Assembly: GCA_007280315.1 (NCBI GenBank)
Contig: QYQC01000248.1
Location: 1-20,098, forward strand
Reading direction: 5' to 3'
Origin: Betaproteobacteria bacterium
GTDB taxonomy: Bacteria; Pseudomonadota; Gammaproteobacteria; Burkholderiales; SG8-39
Length of the DNA: 20,098 nt
Shown: piece after piece, positions 14,321 through 20,098 of the stretch
How positions within the stretch are numbered: position 1 is the first letter of the stretch
Layout of the letters: every line of letters begins with the position of its first letter
Position numbers and translations under genes: made by a program
The notes under the pieces: generated by a model
The model's database searches: none
What the model was told of the DNA's origin: nothing
The model's input: only the letters and a program-made list of their open reading frames with translations

Positions 14321-14779
14321 CTAGGCCTGTCTCCACGGATGGTCCAGATTTCCTTGCTGGAAGTCGGTGAGACGCCGGCGCAGATCGTCGGGAATGGGCA
14401 CCGCGCGTTTGGTTTCGAACGAAAACACGCAGAGCGTGAGCTGTGCCGCTATTCTGATCTGACCGTCCAGGAGGGCGCCCGTAGCCAGTGTGAGCGAGCT
14501 GTTGCCGATGCGGTCGATCTTGAGCGTCAGCGTGATGACCTCGCCGATCTTCGACGGGGCGACGAAATCGCATTTGATATTCACCATCGGCAGCCCCAGC
14601 CGCCGCGTGGTGATGAAGTCCGCGTAGTTGATTTCCAGCGCGTGGTTGAACCAGTCTTCCACCAGCCCGTTGAACATCACGAAATAGTGCGGATAGAAAA
14701 TGATGCCGGCCGGATCGCAATGGGAGAAGCGAACCAGCATGTCGCTGTAGAAAACGTCCTTCTTCGTTTCAGTCGTCAT
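14321..14779 (-). CDS. Acyl-CoA thioesterase, 4-hydroxybenzoyl-CoA thioesterase type
   Basis: Starting from the ATG at 14779 the product has 152 residues and a single hotdog fold. The segment VRFSHCDPAGIIFYPHYFVM carries the Asp of the HxDxxG-type active site (CDPAG), followed by FNGLVEDWFNHAL. This is the signature of 4-hydroxybenzoyl-CoA thioesterase (AT-type) and YbgC-like enzymes, which hydrolyse acyl-CoA esters in the cytoplasm. The substrate cannot be predicted; aromatic acyl-CoA is one option. The upstream frame to 14806 relies on a GTG and is not favoured; neither start has a good Shine-Dalgarno. It lies 45 bases downstream of the DUF4189 gene on the same strand. Confidence 0.87.
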   Translation of the reverse strand: MTTETKKDVFYSDMLVRFSHCDPAGIIFYPHYFVMFNGLVEDWFNHALEINYADFITTRRLGLPMVNIKCDFVAPSKIGEVITLTLKIDRIGNSSLTLATGALLDGQIRIAAQLTLCVFSFETKRAVPIPDDLRRRLTDFQQGNLDHPWRQA

Positions 14780-14824
14780 GTATTTATTGCTCGAACAAAC
14801 TCGCACCGGACGGCAGGCGCGGGT

Positions 14825-15187
14825 CTATCTGGTGCAGGCCCAGGCCGCCACAGCGCATTCCTTGGACGCGCACAGTCGCAATGCCTTGGTTTCGGCCTCC
14901 TGGCGTGTGGCGCCGGTCGCGGCAACGTGTTTTTTCGGCCCGCGCGCGAGGGCGCCGCAGGCATTGCTGAAGTTCGCCACGACTTCACAGCGCGGGTCTG
15001 CGCATTGCTTCAGCGCTTCGATCTTGGCCGCGCGCGAAGTTGGCGCATCGGTGGCATAGCCAAGCTGGCCAGTGTCGCGCTGCAGGGCGATGGCGCCATG
15101 AAAGCCTTTTTTCGCCACGACCTTCGCCAGCGCCGGTTGCGCAACGCAGATCAGGGCAGCGATTAGTGCAAGTCGTAGTAGGGTCAT
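14825..15187 (-). CDS. DUF4189 domain exported protein
   Basis: The 120-residue product (from the ATG at 15187; an ATG two codons earlier, at 15193, is nearly equivalent) has a signal peptide MTLLRLALIAALICVAQPAL with cleavage near ALAK. The mature part fits DUF4189: GFHGAIALQRDTGQLGYATD, then a duplicated motif in which a helix is followed by a Cys (AALKQC-like EALKQCADPRCEVV and KALRLCASKECAVA) with an aromatic or small-residue strand after each. The paired cysteines (CADPRC, CASKEC, FSNAC, AWAC) suggest disulfides in the periplasm. The function of the domain is unknown. The spacing to the 3' end of uxaA is about 100 bases and contains a tandem repeat. Confidence 0.8.
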   Translation of the reverse strand: MTLLRLALIAALICVAQPALAKVVAKKGFHGAIALQRDTGQLGYATDAPTSRAAKIEALKQCADPRCEVVANFSNACGALARGPKKHVAATGATRQEAETKALRLCASKECAVAAWACTR

Positions 15188-15198
15188 ACTCATTCCGG

Positions 15199-15302
15199 TT
15201 CGAGCTTCCGATTACATCGTCGCACGGCCGCTATTTCGAAGGTGCGCCCATTACATGGTCGCCCAGCCGTTTTTTCGAAGGCGCGCCCATTACATGGTCG
15301 CG
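15199..15302. repeat. 39-base tandem repeat across the end of uxaA
   Basis: Three copies of a 39-base unit follow each other; the core ATTACAT plus one base plus GTCGC recurs at 15211, 15250 and 15289. The two right copies are nearly identical over 30 bases (15234-15263 against 15273-15302, 28 of 30 matching). The left copy is more diverged and needs a three-base gap. The rightmost copy contains the stop codon of uxaA, so the array looks like a duplication of the gene's last codons into the 3' flank. Confidence 0.75.
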
Positions 15303-16813
15303 CCCAGGACCCAGGGCGCGAACTCGTCCTCGCCATAGCCGAAGGCTTCGCTCTTTGTCTTTTCGCCCGAGGCGGTCCTGAGGATGAGTTCGAACAGCTT
15401 CTGCCCGACTTCGGCGATGCTTTGCTTGCCGTCGACGATGGTGCCGCAGTTCAGGTCCATGTCCTCTTCCTGGTGCTCGAACAGACGCGTGTTGGTTGCA
15501 AGTTTTAGCGACGGCGCGGGTTTGCAGCCGTAGGCCGAGCCGCGGCCGGTGGTAAAACAAACCAGGTTGGCGCCGCCGGCGATCTGGCCGGTCGCGGACA
15601 CCGGATCGTAGCCGGGCGTATCCATGTAGACGAAGCCTCTGGCCGTGACCGCCTCGGCGTATTCGTAGACGTCGACCAGGTTGGTGGTGCCGCCTTTGGC
15701 CACGGCGCCGAGCGATTTCTCAAGTATGGTGGTGAGCCCGCCGGCCTTGTTGCCGGGAGAGGGATTGTTGTTCATTTCGTTGCCATTGCGCGCGGTGTAC
15801 TCCTCCCACCATTTGATGCGGCGGATCAGTTTCTCGCACACCGCGCGCGTAAGCGCGCGGCGCGTGAGCAGGTGCTCGGCGCCGTAGATTTCCGGCGTCT
15901 CCGACAGAATGGCGCCACCGCCGTGGCGCACCAGGAGGTCCACCGCCGCGCCCAGCGCCGGGTTCGCGGAAATGCCGGAGTAGCCGTCCGAACCGCCGCA
16001 CTGCAACGCCAGCAGCAGATGGCTCGCCGGAACGGTTTCGCGTTTGACGCGATTGGCTTCGGGCAGAATCGCTTCGATGCGCGCAATGCCCTCACGCACG
16101 GCCTTTCCGGTGCCGCCTTTTTCCTGGATGGTGAACGCCGCGAACTTGTCGCTGCGCTTCAGATGCTGTGTGGCGAGCAGGCTGTCAACCTGGTTCGCTT
16201 CGCAGCCCAAGCCCACGACCTGGACAGCGAAAAAATTGGGATGACGGGCGTAACCGGCCATGGTCCGGCGCAGTACGTCCATCGGCTCGCCTTCGGAGGC
16301 CATGCCGCAGCCGCTCTTGTGCGTCAGCGCCACCACGCCGTCGACATTGGGAAACGCCTCCAGCCGGTTCTCGAAATGCCGCGCAATCATGCGCGCCACC
16401 GTGGCCGAGCAGTTGACGCTGGTGAGGATACCGATGTAATTGCGCGTGGCGACGCGGCCGTCGGATCGAACGATGCCCTCAAACCTCGCCGGCTGCGCGA
16501 CGAAATCGGTGGGCTTGGTTTCGGCGCAAAACGCATAGTCGCGATCGAAGTTGCCCATTTCGATGTTGTGCACGTGGACATGCTCGCCAGCGCGGATGTC
16601 GCGCGTGGCGAAGCCGATGATCTGGTTGTAGCGCCGCACCGGGCTGCCCGACTTGATTTCGCGCACCGCGATCTTGTGCCCCGCGGGCACGCGCGCGGCA
16701 ACGCTGACATTGTTTTCCTTGAGCAGCGTCGTGCCTTCGGCAATCTCGACGCGGGCGATGACCACGTCGTCGGCCGGATTCAGGCGTATCGTGATGTCGG
16801 CGGCTTGCAGCAT
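15290..16813 (-). CDS. uxaA: UxaA-family sugar-acid dehydratase (altronate dehydratase-like)
   Basis: The 507-residue product has the full UxaA layout: an N-terminal SAF-type domain (about 1-95, with DDVVIARVEIAEGTTLL and AVREIKSG) and a long catalytic part (about 105-500). Landmarks are HKSGCGMASEGEPMD, GLGCEANQ, LQCGGSDGYSGISANPALG, ETPEIYGAEHLL, MDTPGYDPVSATGQIAGGAN and TTGRGSAYG. Altronate and galactarate dehydratases of this family use a metal ion to remove water from sugar acids. The length is close to E. coli UxaA (495). Which sugar acid is used is unknown. AGAGG lies eight bases before the ATG at 16813. The gene is the last of a sugar-acid cluster but is separated from the TRAP genes by a 471-base gap with strong hairpins, so its expression may be set apart from theirs. 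Confidence 0.9.
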   Translation of the reverse strand: MLQAADITIRLNPADDVVIARVEIAEGTTLLKENNVSVAARVPAGHKIAVREIKSGSPVRRYNQIIGFATRDIRAGEHVHVHNIEMGNFDRDYAFCAETKPTDFVAQPARFEGIVRSDGRVATRNYIGILTSVNCSATVARMIARHFENRLEAFPNVDGVVALTHKSGCGMASEGEPMDVLRRTMAGYARHPNFFAVQVVGLGCEANQVDSLLATQHLKRSDKFAAFTIQEKGGTGKAVREGIARIEAILPEANRVKRETVPASHLLLALQCGGSDGYSGISANPALGAAVDLLVRHGGGAILSETPEIYGAEHLLTRRALTRAVCEKLIRRIKWWEEYTARNGNEMNNNPSPGNKAGGLTTILEKSLGAVAKGGTTNLVDVYEYAEAVTARGFVYMDTPGYDPVSATGQIAGGANLVCFTTGRGSAYGCKPAPSLKLATNTRLFEHQEEDMDLNCGTIVDGKQSIAEVGQKLFELILRTASGEKTKSEAFGYGEDEFAPWVLGATM

Positions 16814-16902
16814 GGTGCTACCTCTATGATTCAGATTAAGGCAAGAAAAACGATTCTACTCTCTTGCAATCGTGCTTTCCGATGTCGCAGAGTTGCTGGG
16901 GC

Positions 16903-16983
16903 TTGCGCGGACGGCGCCCCGTCCGCGCGGATCCTCGATTGCGCACGGATGAAAAGCACATCCGTGCGCAATCGAGGATCTTG
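16903..16983 (+). repeat. Double-hairpin element, copy 1 (plus orientation)
   Basis: After TTG comes a short hairpin with 10-base arms (GCGCGGACGG and CCGTCCGCGC, loop CGCC, 16905-16928), one base, and a long hairpin with perfect 22-base arms (16930-16951 and 16959-16980, loop AAAAGCA), then TTG. Counted as 21-base arms like the other copies, the loop is GAAAAGCAC. Similarity to copy 2 continues past the hairpin for about 20 bases (14 of 20 matching). Confidence 0.9.
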
Positions 16984-17018
16984 TATTAAACCCCCACACC
17001 TTTCTTGCTGTTAACAAT

Positions 17019-17088
17019 AACCGTGTTTTCTGCACGGATATGTTTCTCATCCGTGCAGAAAACACGGTTGGCGCGCGATAGCGCGCAA
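17019..17088 (-). repeat. Double-hairpin element, copy 2 in order (inverted)
   Basis: Read on the minus strand, CAA/TTG at 17088-17086 opens a short hairpin with arms GCGCGC and GCGCGC around a four-base loop (17071-17086), then a long hairpin with perfect 21-base arms (17069-17049 and 17039-17019) and loop GAGAAACAT. The bases next to the loop (GCACGGAT and ATCCGTGC) equal those of copy 1, while the lower stem is entirely different. ATTG follows the stem. Confidence 0.85.
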
Positions 17089-17147
17089 TTGCTGTCACGT
17101 TCGTATGCATCGACGCAGGACTACGCATCACGCGGCAGTGATCTACC

Positions 17148-17228
17148 TTGCGCGGACGGCGACCCGTCCGCGCGGATCGTCGATAGCGCATGGATGAAAG
17201 GCGTATCCATGCGCTATCGACGATCTTG
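17148..17228 (+). repeat. Double-hairpin element, copy 3 in order (plus orientation)
   Basis: The short hairpin (17150-17173) has arms identical to those of copy 1, with loop CGAC. The long hairpin has perfect 21-base arms (17175-17195 and 17205-17225) and loop GAAAGGCGT, followed by TTG. Compared with copy 1, the left arm differs at stem positions 5, 11 and 17, and each change is matched by the complementary change in the right arm. Confidence 0.9.
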
Positions 17229-17284
17229 AATAGAACCCACGCACTGTCCTTGTCTTTGGCAATGACACGGCTGGCACTCTGTTA

Positions 17285-18685
17285 TCAAAAAAACTTTCGT
17301 GGAAGCCACAATGCGATTTCGGGGACGTAGGTAATCAGAACCAGGCTGCCCAGGAGCGGCACCAGCCAGGGGAGAATGGCGATGGTGGTGCGTTCGAGTG
17401 ACAATTTGGACACGCGCGCGAGCACGAACAACACCATTCCCATGGGTGGATGCAGCAGGCCGATCATCAGATTTAACACCATCACCAGACCGAAGTGCAC
17501 CGGGTCGATGCCCAGCTGGTGGCAGATCGGCAGCAGTATCGGCACCAGAATGGTGATCGCGGCGGTCGGTTCCAGAAAACAGCCTACGAACAGCATCAAA
17601 AGGTTTGCCAGCAGCAGGAACATCGCCGGATTGTGGGTGTAGGCGAGGACCGCCGCCGCGACGGCGTCGGTGACGCGGGTGACGGTCAGGAGCCAGCCGA
17701 AGATCGAGGCGGCGGCGACGATCAGGAGCACCGTCGCCGTGGTCTCCACCGTGTCCATCGACACCTTGACCAGCATTTTCCAGCTGAGCGTGCGATACCA
17801 GACGAGGCCCAGAAACATGGCCCAGACGCAGGCGGCGATGGCGCCTTCGGTGGCGGTGAAAATGCCGCTGGTCATGCCGCCGATCAGCAGCACCGGGGTC
17901 ATGATCGGCAGCACGGCGTTGAAGCGGAAGAAGTGGTCGGCCAGGAGCAGCATGGCCATCGCCGCGAAGAAGGTCAATGCCGGTTCGGTGCCGAATTCGG
18001 TCGCGCCCCAGATAGCGACGGGGAATCCGGCCACGACGACGAGCTCGAGCACCGCTTTGCCGATCTTGGACCATTTGAACGCGGCATCGCGCCCCCACTT
18101 ATTCTTGTGCGCATAATAGGCGACGGTGAGCATCATCAGCAGCGCCATCACTACGCCCGGAATGATGCCGGCAAGGAACAGCTGCCCGATCGACACGTTG
18201 GCGAACATGGCGTAGATGACGAAGGGCAGGGACGGCGGAATGATCGGTCCCAGGGTGGCCGAGGCCGCGGTGACGCCGACCGAGAATTCGGTGGGATAAC
18301 CGTGGTCCTGCATCGCCTTGATTTCGATCGTGCCCAGGCCCGCAGCGTCGGCGATGGCGGTACCCGACATGCCGGCGAATATCACCGAGCCGATGATATT
18401 GACGTGTCCCAGGCCGCCTTTCATCCAGCCGACCAGCGCCAGCGCGAAATTGTAGATGCGGTTGGTAATGCCGGCGGAATTCATCAGGTTGCCGGCCATG
18501 ATAAAAAACGGCACCGCCAGCAGCGGAAAACTGTCTATGCCATTGACCATGCGATGGATCACGACATAATCGGGCACCGTGCCCGAGAGCATGACGTAGA
18601 GCAGCGAAGCGCCCGCCATGGCGATCGCCACCGGCACTCCGCTCACCATCAGCACGAGGAAGGCAATCAGCAGCGCGGCGGTCAT
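17285..18685 (-). CDS. dctM: TRAP transporter large permease, DctM family
   Basis: The 466-residue product is almost wholly hydrophobic with about 12 membrane segments, typical of DctM, the translocating subunit that uses the sodium gradient to import organic or sugar acids delivered by a binding protein. Family landmarks are MVNGIDSFPLLAVPFFIMAG, NLMNSAGIT, GSVIFAGMSGTAIADAAGLG, SATLGPIIPPSLPFVIYA and GCFLEPTAAITILVPILLP. The start is the ATG at 18685, which overlaps the small-permease stop as ATGA and has GGGGAG eight bases upstream. The frame is open as far as 19120, but that extension is the small-permease gene read in the wrong frame. The length is slightly above the usual 425 or so. No binding-protein gene is in the window. 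Confidence 0.95.
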   Translation of the reverse strand: MTAALLIAFLVLMVSGVPVAIAMAGASLLYVMLSGTVPDYVVIHRMVNGIDSFPLLAVPFFIMAGNLMNSAGITNRIYNFALALVGWMKGGLGHVNIIGSVIFAGMSGTAIADAAGLGTIEIKAMQDHGYPTEFSVGVTAASATLGPIIPPSLPFVIYAMFANVSIGQLFLAGIIPGVVMALLMMLTVAYYAHKNKWGRDAAFKWSKIGKAVLELVVVAGFPVAIWGATEFGTEPALTFFAAMAMLLLADHFFRFNAVLPIMTPVLLIGGMTSGIFTATEGAIAACVWAMFLGLVWYRTLSWKMLVKVSMDTVETTATVLLIVAAASIFGWLLTVTRVTDAVAAAVLAYTHNPAMFLLLANLLMLFVGCFLEPTAAITILVPILLPICHQLGIDPVHFGLVMVLNLMIGLLHPPMGMVLFVLARVSKLSLERTTIAILPWLVPLLGSLVLITYVPEIALWLPRKFF

Positions 18686-19266
18686 GCGTCTTCGCTCCCC
18701 GCGGTTTCGGGGCGTTCCAGCACGCTGAAACCCTGGCGCCAGTGCTTGGCCGCGGTGGTGACGGCGCGAAAACACATGAGCACGAAGCCGAACAGCACCA
18801 CGGCGTATACGAGGCCAATCGGCCAGTCGATGATGGACATGCGCTGCATGCCGATCTTCCCCATCAGCGCATAGGTAAGGTAGGCGGCGTAGCCGAAGAA
18901 CAGGATACGCAGCAGATCCACCAGCGTCGACATTGCCCGGGTCAGCTTGTCCGGCAGGAAGCGGTAGAAAATATCGACGTGGATATGGGTGTTCCTGCGC
19001 ACCGACATCGCGGCGCCGACAAAGACCGTGCAGATCAGCAGATAGCGCGCGATTTCCTCGGTCCAGGAGGCCGAGTCGTTGAGCGCATAGCGGGTAAAGA
19101 ACTGGTAGAACACGGTGCACGCCAATACCCAGAAAAAGGCGAAGGCGAGCCAGTCCTCGAAGCGGTGATGCGACAGATCGATCGGCTCGTCGGTGACGTG
19201 AAATTCGCCGTCGGCGCCGAGCACGTGCTCGTTGGCGTTGGCAATGTCCGGGATGTGCGTAGACAT
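18682..19266 (-). CDS. dctQ: TRAP transporter small permease, DctQ family
   Basis: The 194-residue product has the four-helix DctQ layout: helices at about 37-58, 73-92, 110-135 and 146-170. The first loop holds the family motif TRYALNDSASWTEEIARYLL, and RRNTHIHVDIFYRFLPDKL follows the second helix. The N-terminal 35 residues are a polar extension (MSTHIPDIANANEHVLGADG) somewhat longer than usual. DctQ supports the large permease in the membrane. The gene overlaps the large-permease start by four bases and follows the dehydratase gene by nine bases, so the three are one operon. The Shine-Dalgarno at 19266 is poor. Confidence 0.93.
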   Translation of the reverse strand: MSTHIPDIANANEHVLGADGEFHVTDEPIDLSHHRFEDWLAFAFFWVLACTVFYQFFTRYALNDSASWTEEIARYLLICTVFVGAAMSVRRNTHIHVDIFYRFLPDKLTRAMSTLVDLLRILFFGYAAYLTYALMGKIGMQRMSIIDWPIGLVYAVVLFGFVLMCFRAVTTAAKHWRQGFSVLERPETAGSEDA

Positions 19267-19275
19267 ATGCTGCCG

Positions 19276-20098
19276 CTAGTGATTGTCTTTGGGAACTTTG
19301 GAGCCGCTAGATCCGACCAGAAAGTCGAGGTCCGCTCCCTGGTTCGCCTGCAGCACGTGATCGACGTAGAGCTTGGTGTAGCCGCGGCTCATCGGCGCCT
19401 TGGGCGCCTTCCATTTCTTGCGCCGGCGCGCCAGTTCCCGCTCGGGTACGTCCAGGTGCAGCCGGCGTTTCGCCACGTCGAGTTCGACCATGTCGCCGTT
19501 CTCCACCAGCGCCAGGACGCCGCCTGCCGCCGCTTCGGGCGCGATGTGCAGAACCACCGTGCCGTAAGCCGTGCCGCTCATGCGCGCATCGGAAATGCGC
19601 ACCATGTCGGTAATGCCTTTTTTCAGCACCTTGGGCGGCAGCGGCATGTTGCCGACCTCGGCCATGCCCGGATAGCCCTTGGGCCCGCAGTTTTTCAGCA
19701 CCATGACGCAGTTCTCGTCGATGTCGAGTTTGGGATCGTCGATGCGGCTGTGGAAATCCAGAATGTTCTCGAACACCACCGCCCGCCCGCGGTGCTTCAT
19801 CAGCCTGGGCGTTGCCGCCGAGGGTTTGATGATGGCGCCATCGGGACAGAGATTGCCGCGCAGCACGGCGATGCCGGTGTTCTTCTTGAACGGTTTCTCG
19901 AACGGCGTGATCACGTCCGGGTTGAAACATTCCGCCTTTTTGTTGTTGTCCCAGATCGTCTTGCCGTTGACTGTCAACGCCTTCTTGTGCAGCAGGCCTT
20001 GCTCGCCCAGCGCGCGCAGCACCGCCGGCAGGCCGCCGGCGTAGTAGAAATCCTCCATCAGGTACTTGCCCGAGGGCATCAGGTTGAGCATGGTGTGC
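19276..20098 (-). CDS. IlvD/Edd-family dehydratase, C-terminal part (cut by window edge)
   Basis: About 274 residues of the C-terminal half are visible; the frame is open to the right edge and the first Met seen is not the true start. The segments NLMPSGKYLMEDFYYAGGLP, FKKNTGIAVLRGNLCPDGAI, NCGPKGYPGMAEVGNMPLPP and SDARMSGTAYGTVVLHIAPE are those of the sugar-acid branch (arabinonate/xylonate/gluconate dehydratases) of the family. RMSG holds the Ser that acts as the catalytic base in the family. The iron-sulfur ligands, mostly further N-terminal, lie outside the window except for the Cys in NCGPKGYPG. The linkage to TRAP permeases and UxaA supports sugar-acid catabolism rather than branched-chain amino-acid synthesis. 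Confidence 0.9.
   Translation of the reverse strand, partial: HTMLNLMPSGKYLMEDFYYAGGLPAVLRALGEQGLLHKKALTVNGKTIWDNNKKAECFNPDVITPFEKPFKKNTGIAVLRGNLCPDGAIIKPSAATPRLMKHRGRAVVFENILDFHSRIDDPKLDIDENCVMVLKNCGPKGYPGMAEVGNMPLPPKVLKKGITDMVRISDARMSGTAYGTVVLHIAPEAAAGGVLALVENGDMVELDVAKRRLHLDVPERELARRRKKWKAPKAPMSRGYTKLYVDHVLQANQGADLDFLVGSSGSKVPKDNH

Larger units (their letters stand above)
16814..17284. other. 471-base gap with three double-hairpin elements
   Basis: The gap lies between the end of the TRAP large permease and the start of uxaA, both on the minus strand. It encodes no supportable protein. It carries the three two-hairpin units listed separately, about 50-60 bases of unremarkable sequence between the second and third, and the uxaA ribosome binding site at the left end. 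None of the hairpins is followed by a T-run on either strand. Confidence 0.8.

Noticed and set aside
14216..15166. Plus-strand frame of 316 codons
   Set aside because: It runs opposite the thioesterase and DUF4189 genes, both supported by family motifs, and has no motif of its own.
15872..17014. Plus-strand frame of 380 codons
   Set aside because: It is antisense to uxaA and runs into the hairpin region, with no recognisable protein features.
16905..17225. Hairpins read as rho-independent terminators
   Set aside because: No hairpin is followed by a T-run on either strand, and the conserved loops and short companion hairpins are not explained by termination alone.
16903..17228. Hairpin cluster as a CRISPR array or integron attC sites
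   Set aside because: There are only three copies in mixed orientation with no uniform spacers, and no RYYYAAC/GTTRRRY pair in attC position was found.
17495..18874. Plus-strand frame of 459 codons opposite the TRAP genes
   Set aside because: It covers dctM and dctQ in antisense and has the same His/Asp/Gln/Arg-rich shadow composition.
18686..19120. N-terminal extension of the TRAP large permease
   Set aside because: The frame is open to 19120, but the extension is the small-permease gene in another frame. The ATG at 18685 has the ATGA overlap, a Shine-Dalgarno and the family N-terminus.

Overview
The window is GC-rich, densely coding chromosomal DNA with a proteobacterial gene set. The set (HME-RND copper efflux, RsmE, a YihY-family protein, a TRAP transporter with UxaA and IlvD/Edd dehydratases, an FNR/ANR-type site) fits a betaproteobacterium best, but that assignment is an inference from gene content. 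No rRNA, tRNA, CRISPR array or intact insertion sequence was seen.

Left part (1-9887): a metal and thiol-redox block. A cut-off secreted protein reads off the left edge. Three tightly packed plus-strand genes follow: a small membrane-anchored protein, a secreted DsbA-like thioredoxin-fold protein, and a membrane protein with a CxxC inside the bilayer. After a small minus-strand membrane protein come a free CusF-like copper chaperone, a small exported Cys/His protein, and a complete cusCBA-type tripartite Cu(I)/Ag(I) efflux set. The adaptor carries a second CusF domain at its C-terminus. The pump keeps the three methionines and the membrane Asp used for Cu(I)/Ag(I) transport in CusA. A perfect FNR/ANR-type palindrome with a matching -10 element stands in front of this block, suggesting that copper efflux responds to oxygen limitation.

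Middle part (9908-12040): a YihY/BrkB-type inner-membrane protein and the 16S rRNA methyltransferase RsmE, both on the minus strand.

12041-14320: a small island of toxin-antitoxin genes and gene wreckage. It holds a DNA methyltransferase remnant with an internal deletion and a nonsense codon, a TumE/TumA-type pair, an AbrB-type antitoxin whose PIN toxin is reduced to 14 codons, and an orphan XRE-type HTH protein. It looks like an eroded defence or mobile region.

14321-20098 (minus strand): a hotdog thioesterase and a DUF4189 protein, then a sugar-acid catabolic cluster transcribed right to left: IlvD/Edd dehydratase (cut by the window end), TRAP small permease, TRAP large permease, and a UxaA-family dehydratase. 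The TRAP transporter would import a sugar acid and the two dehydratases would act on such acids.

The most unusual structure is the 471-base gap between the TRAP large permease and uxaA. It holds three copies of a two-hairpin element in + / - / + orientation. Their long stems are perfect palindromes that differ between copies only by compensated base-pair changes, while the 9-base loop keeps a shared pattern. A second oddity is a 39-base tandem repeat running through the stop codon of uxaA.
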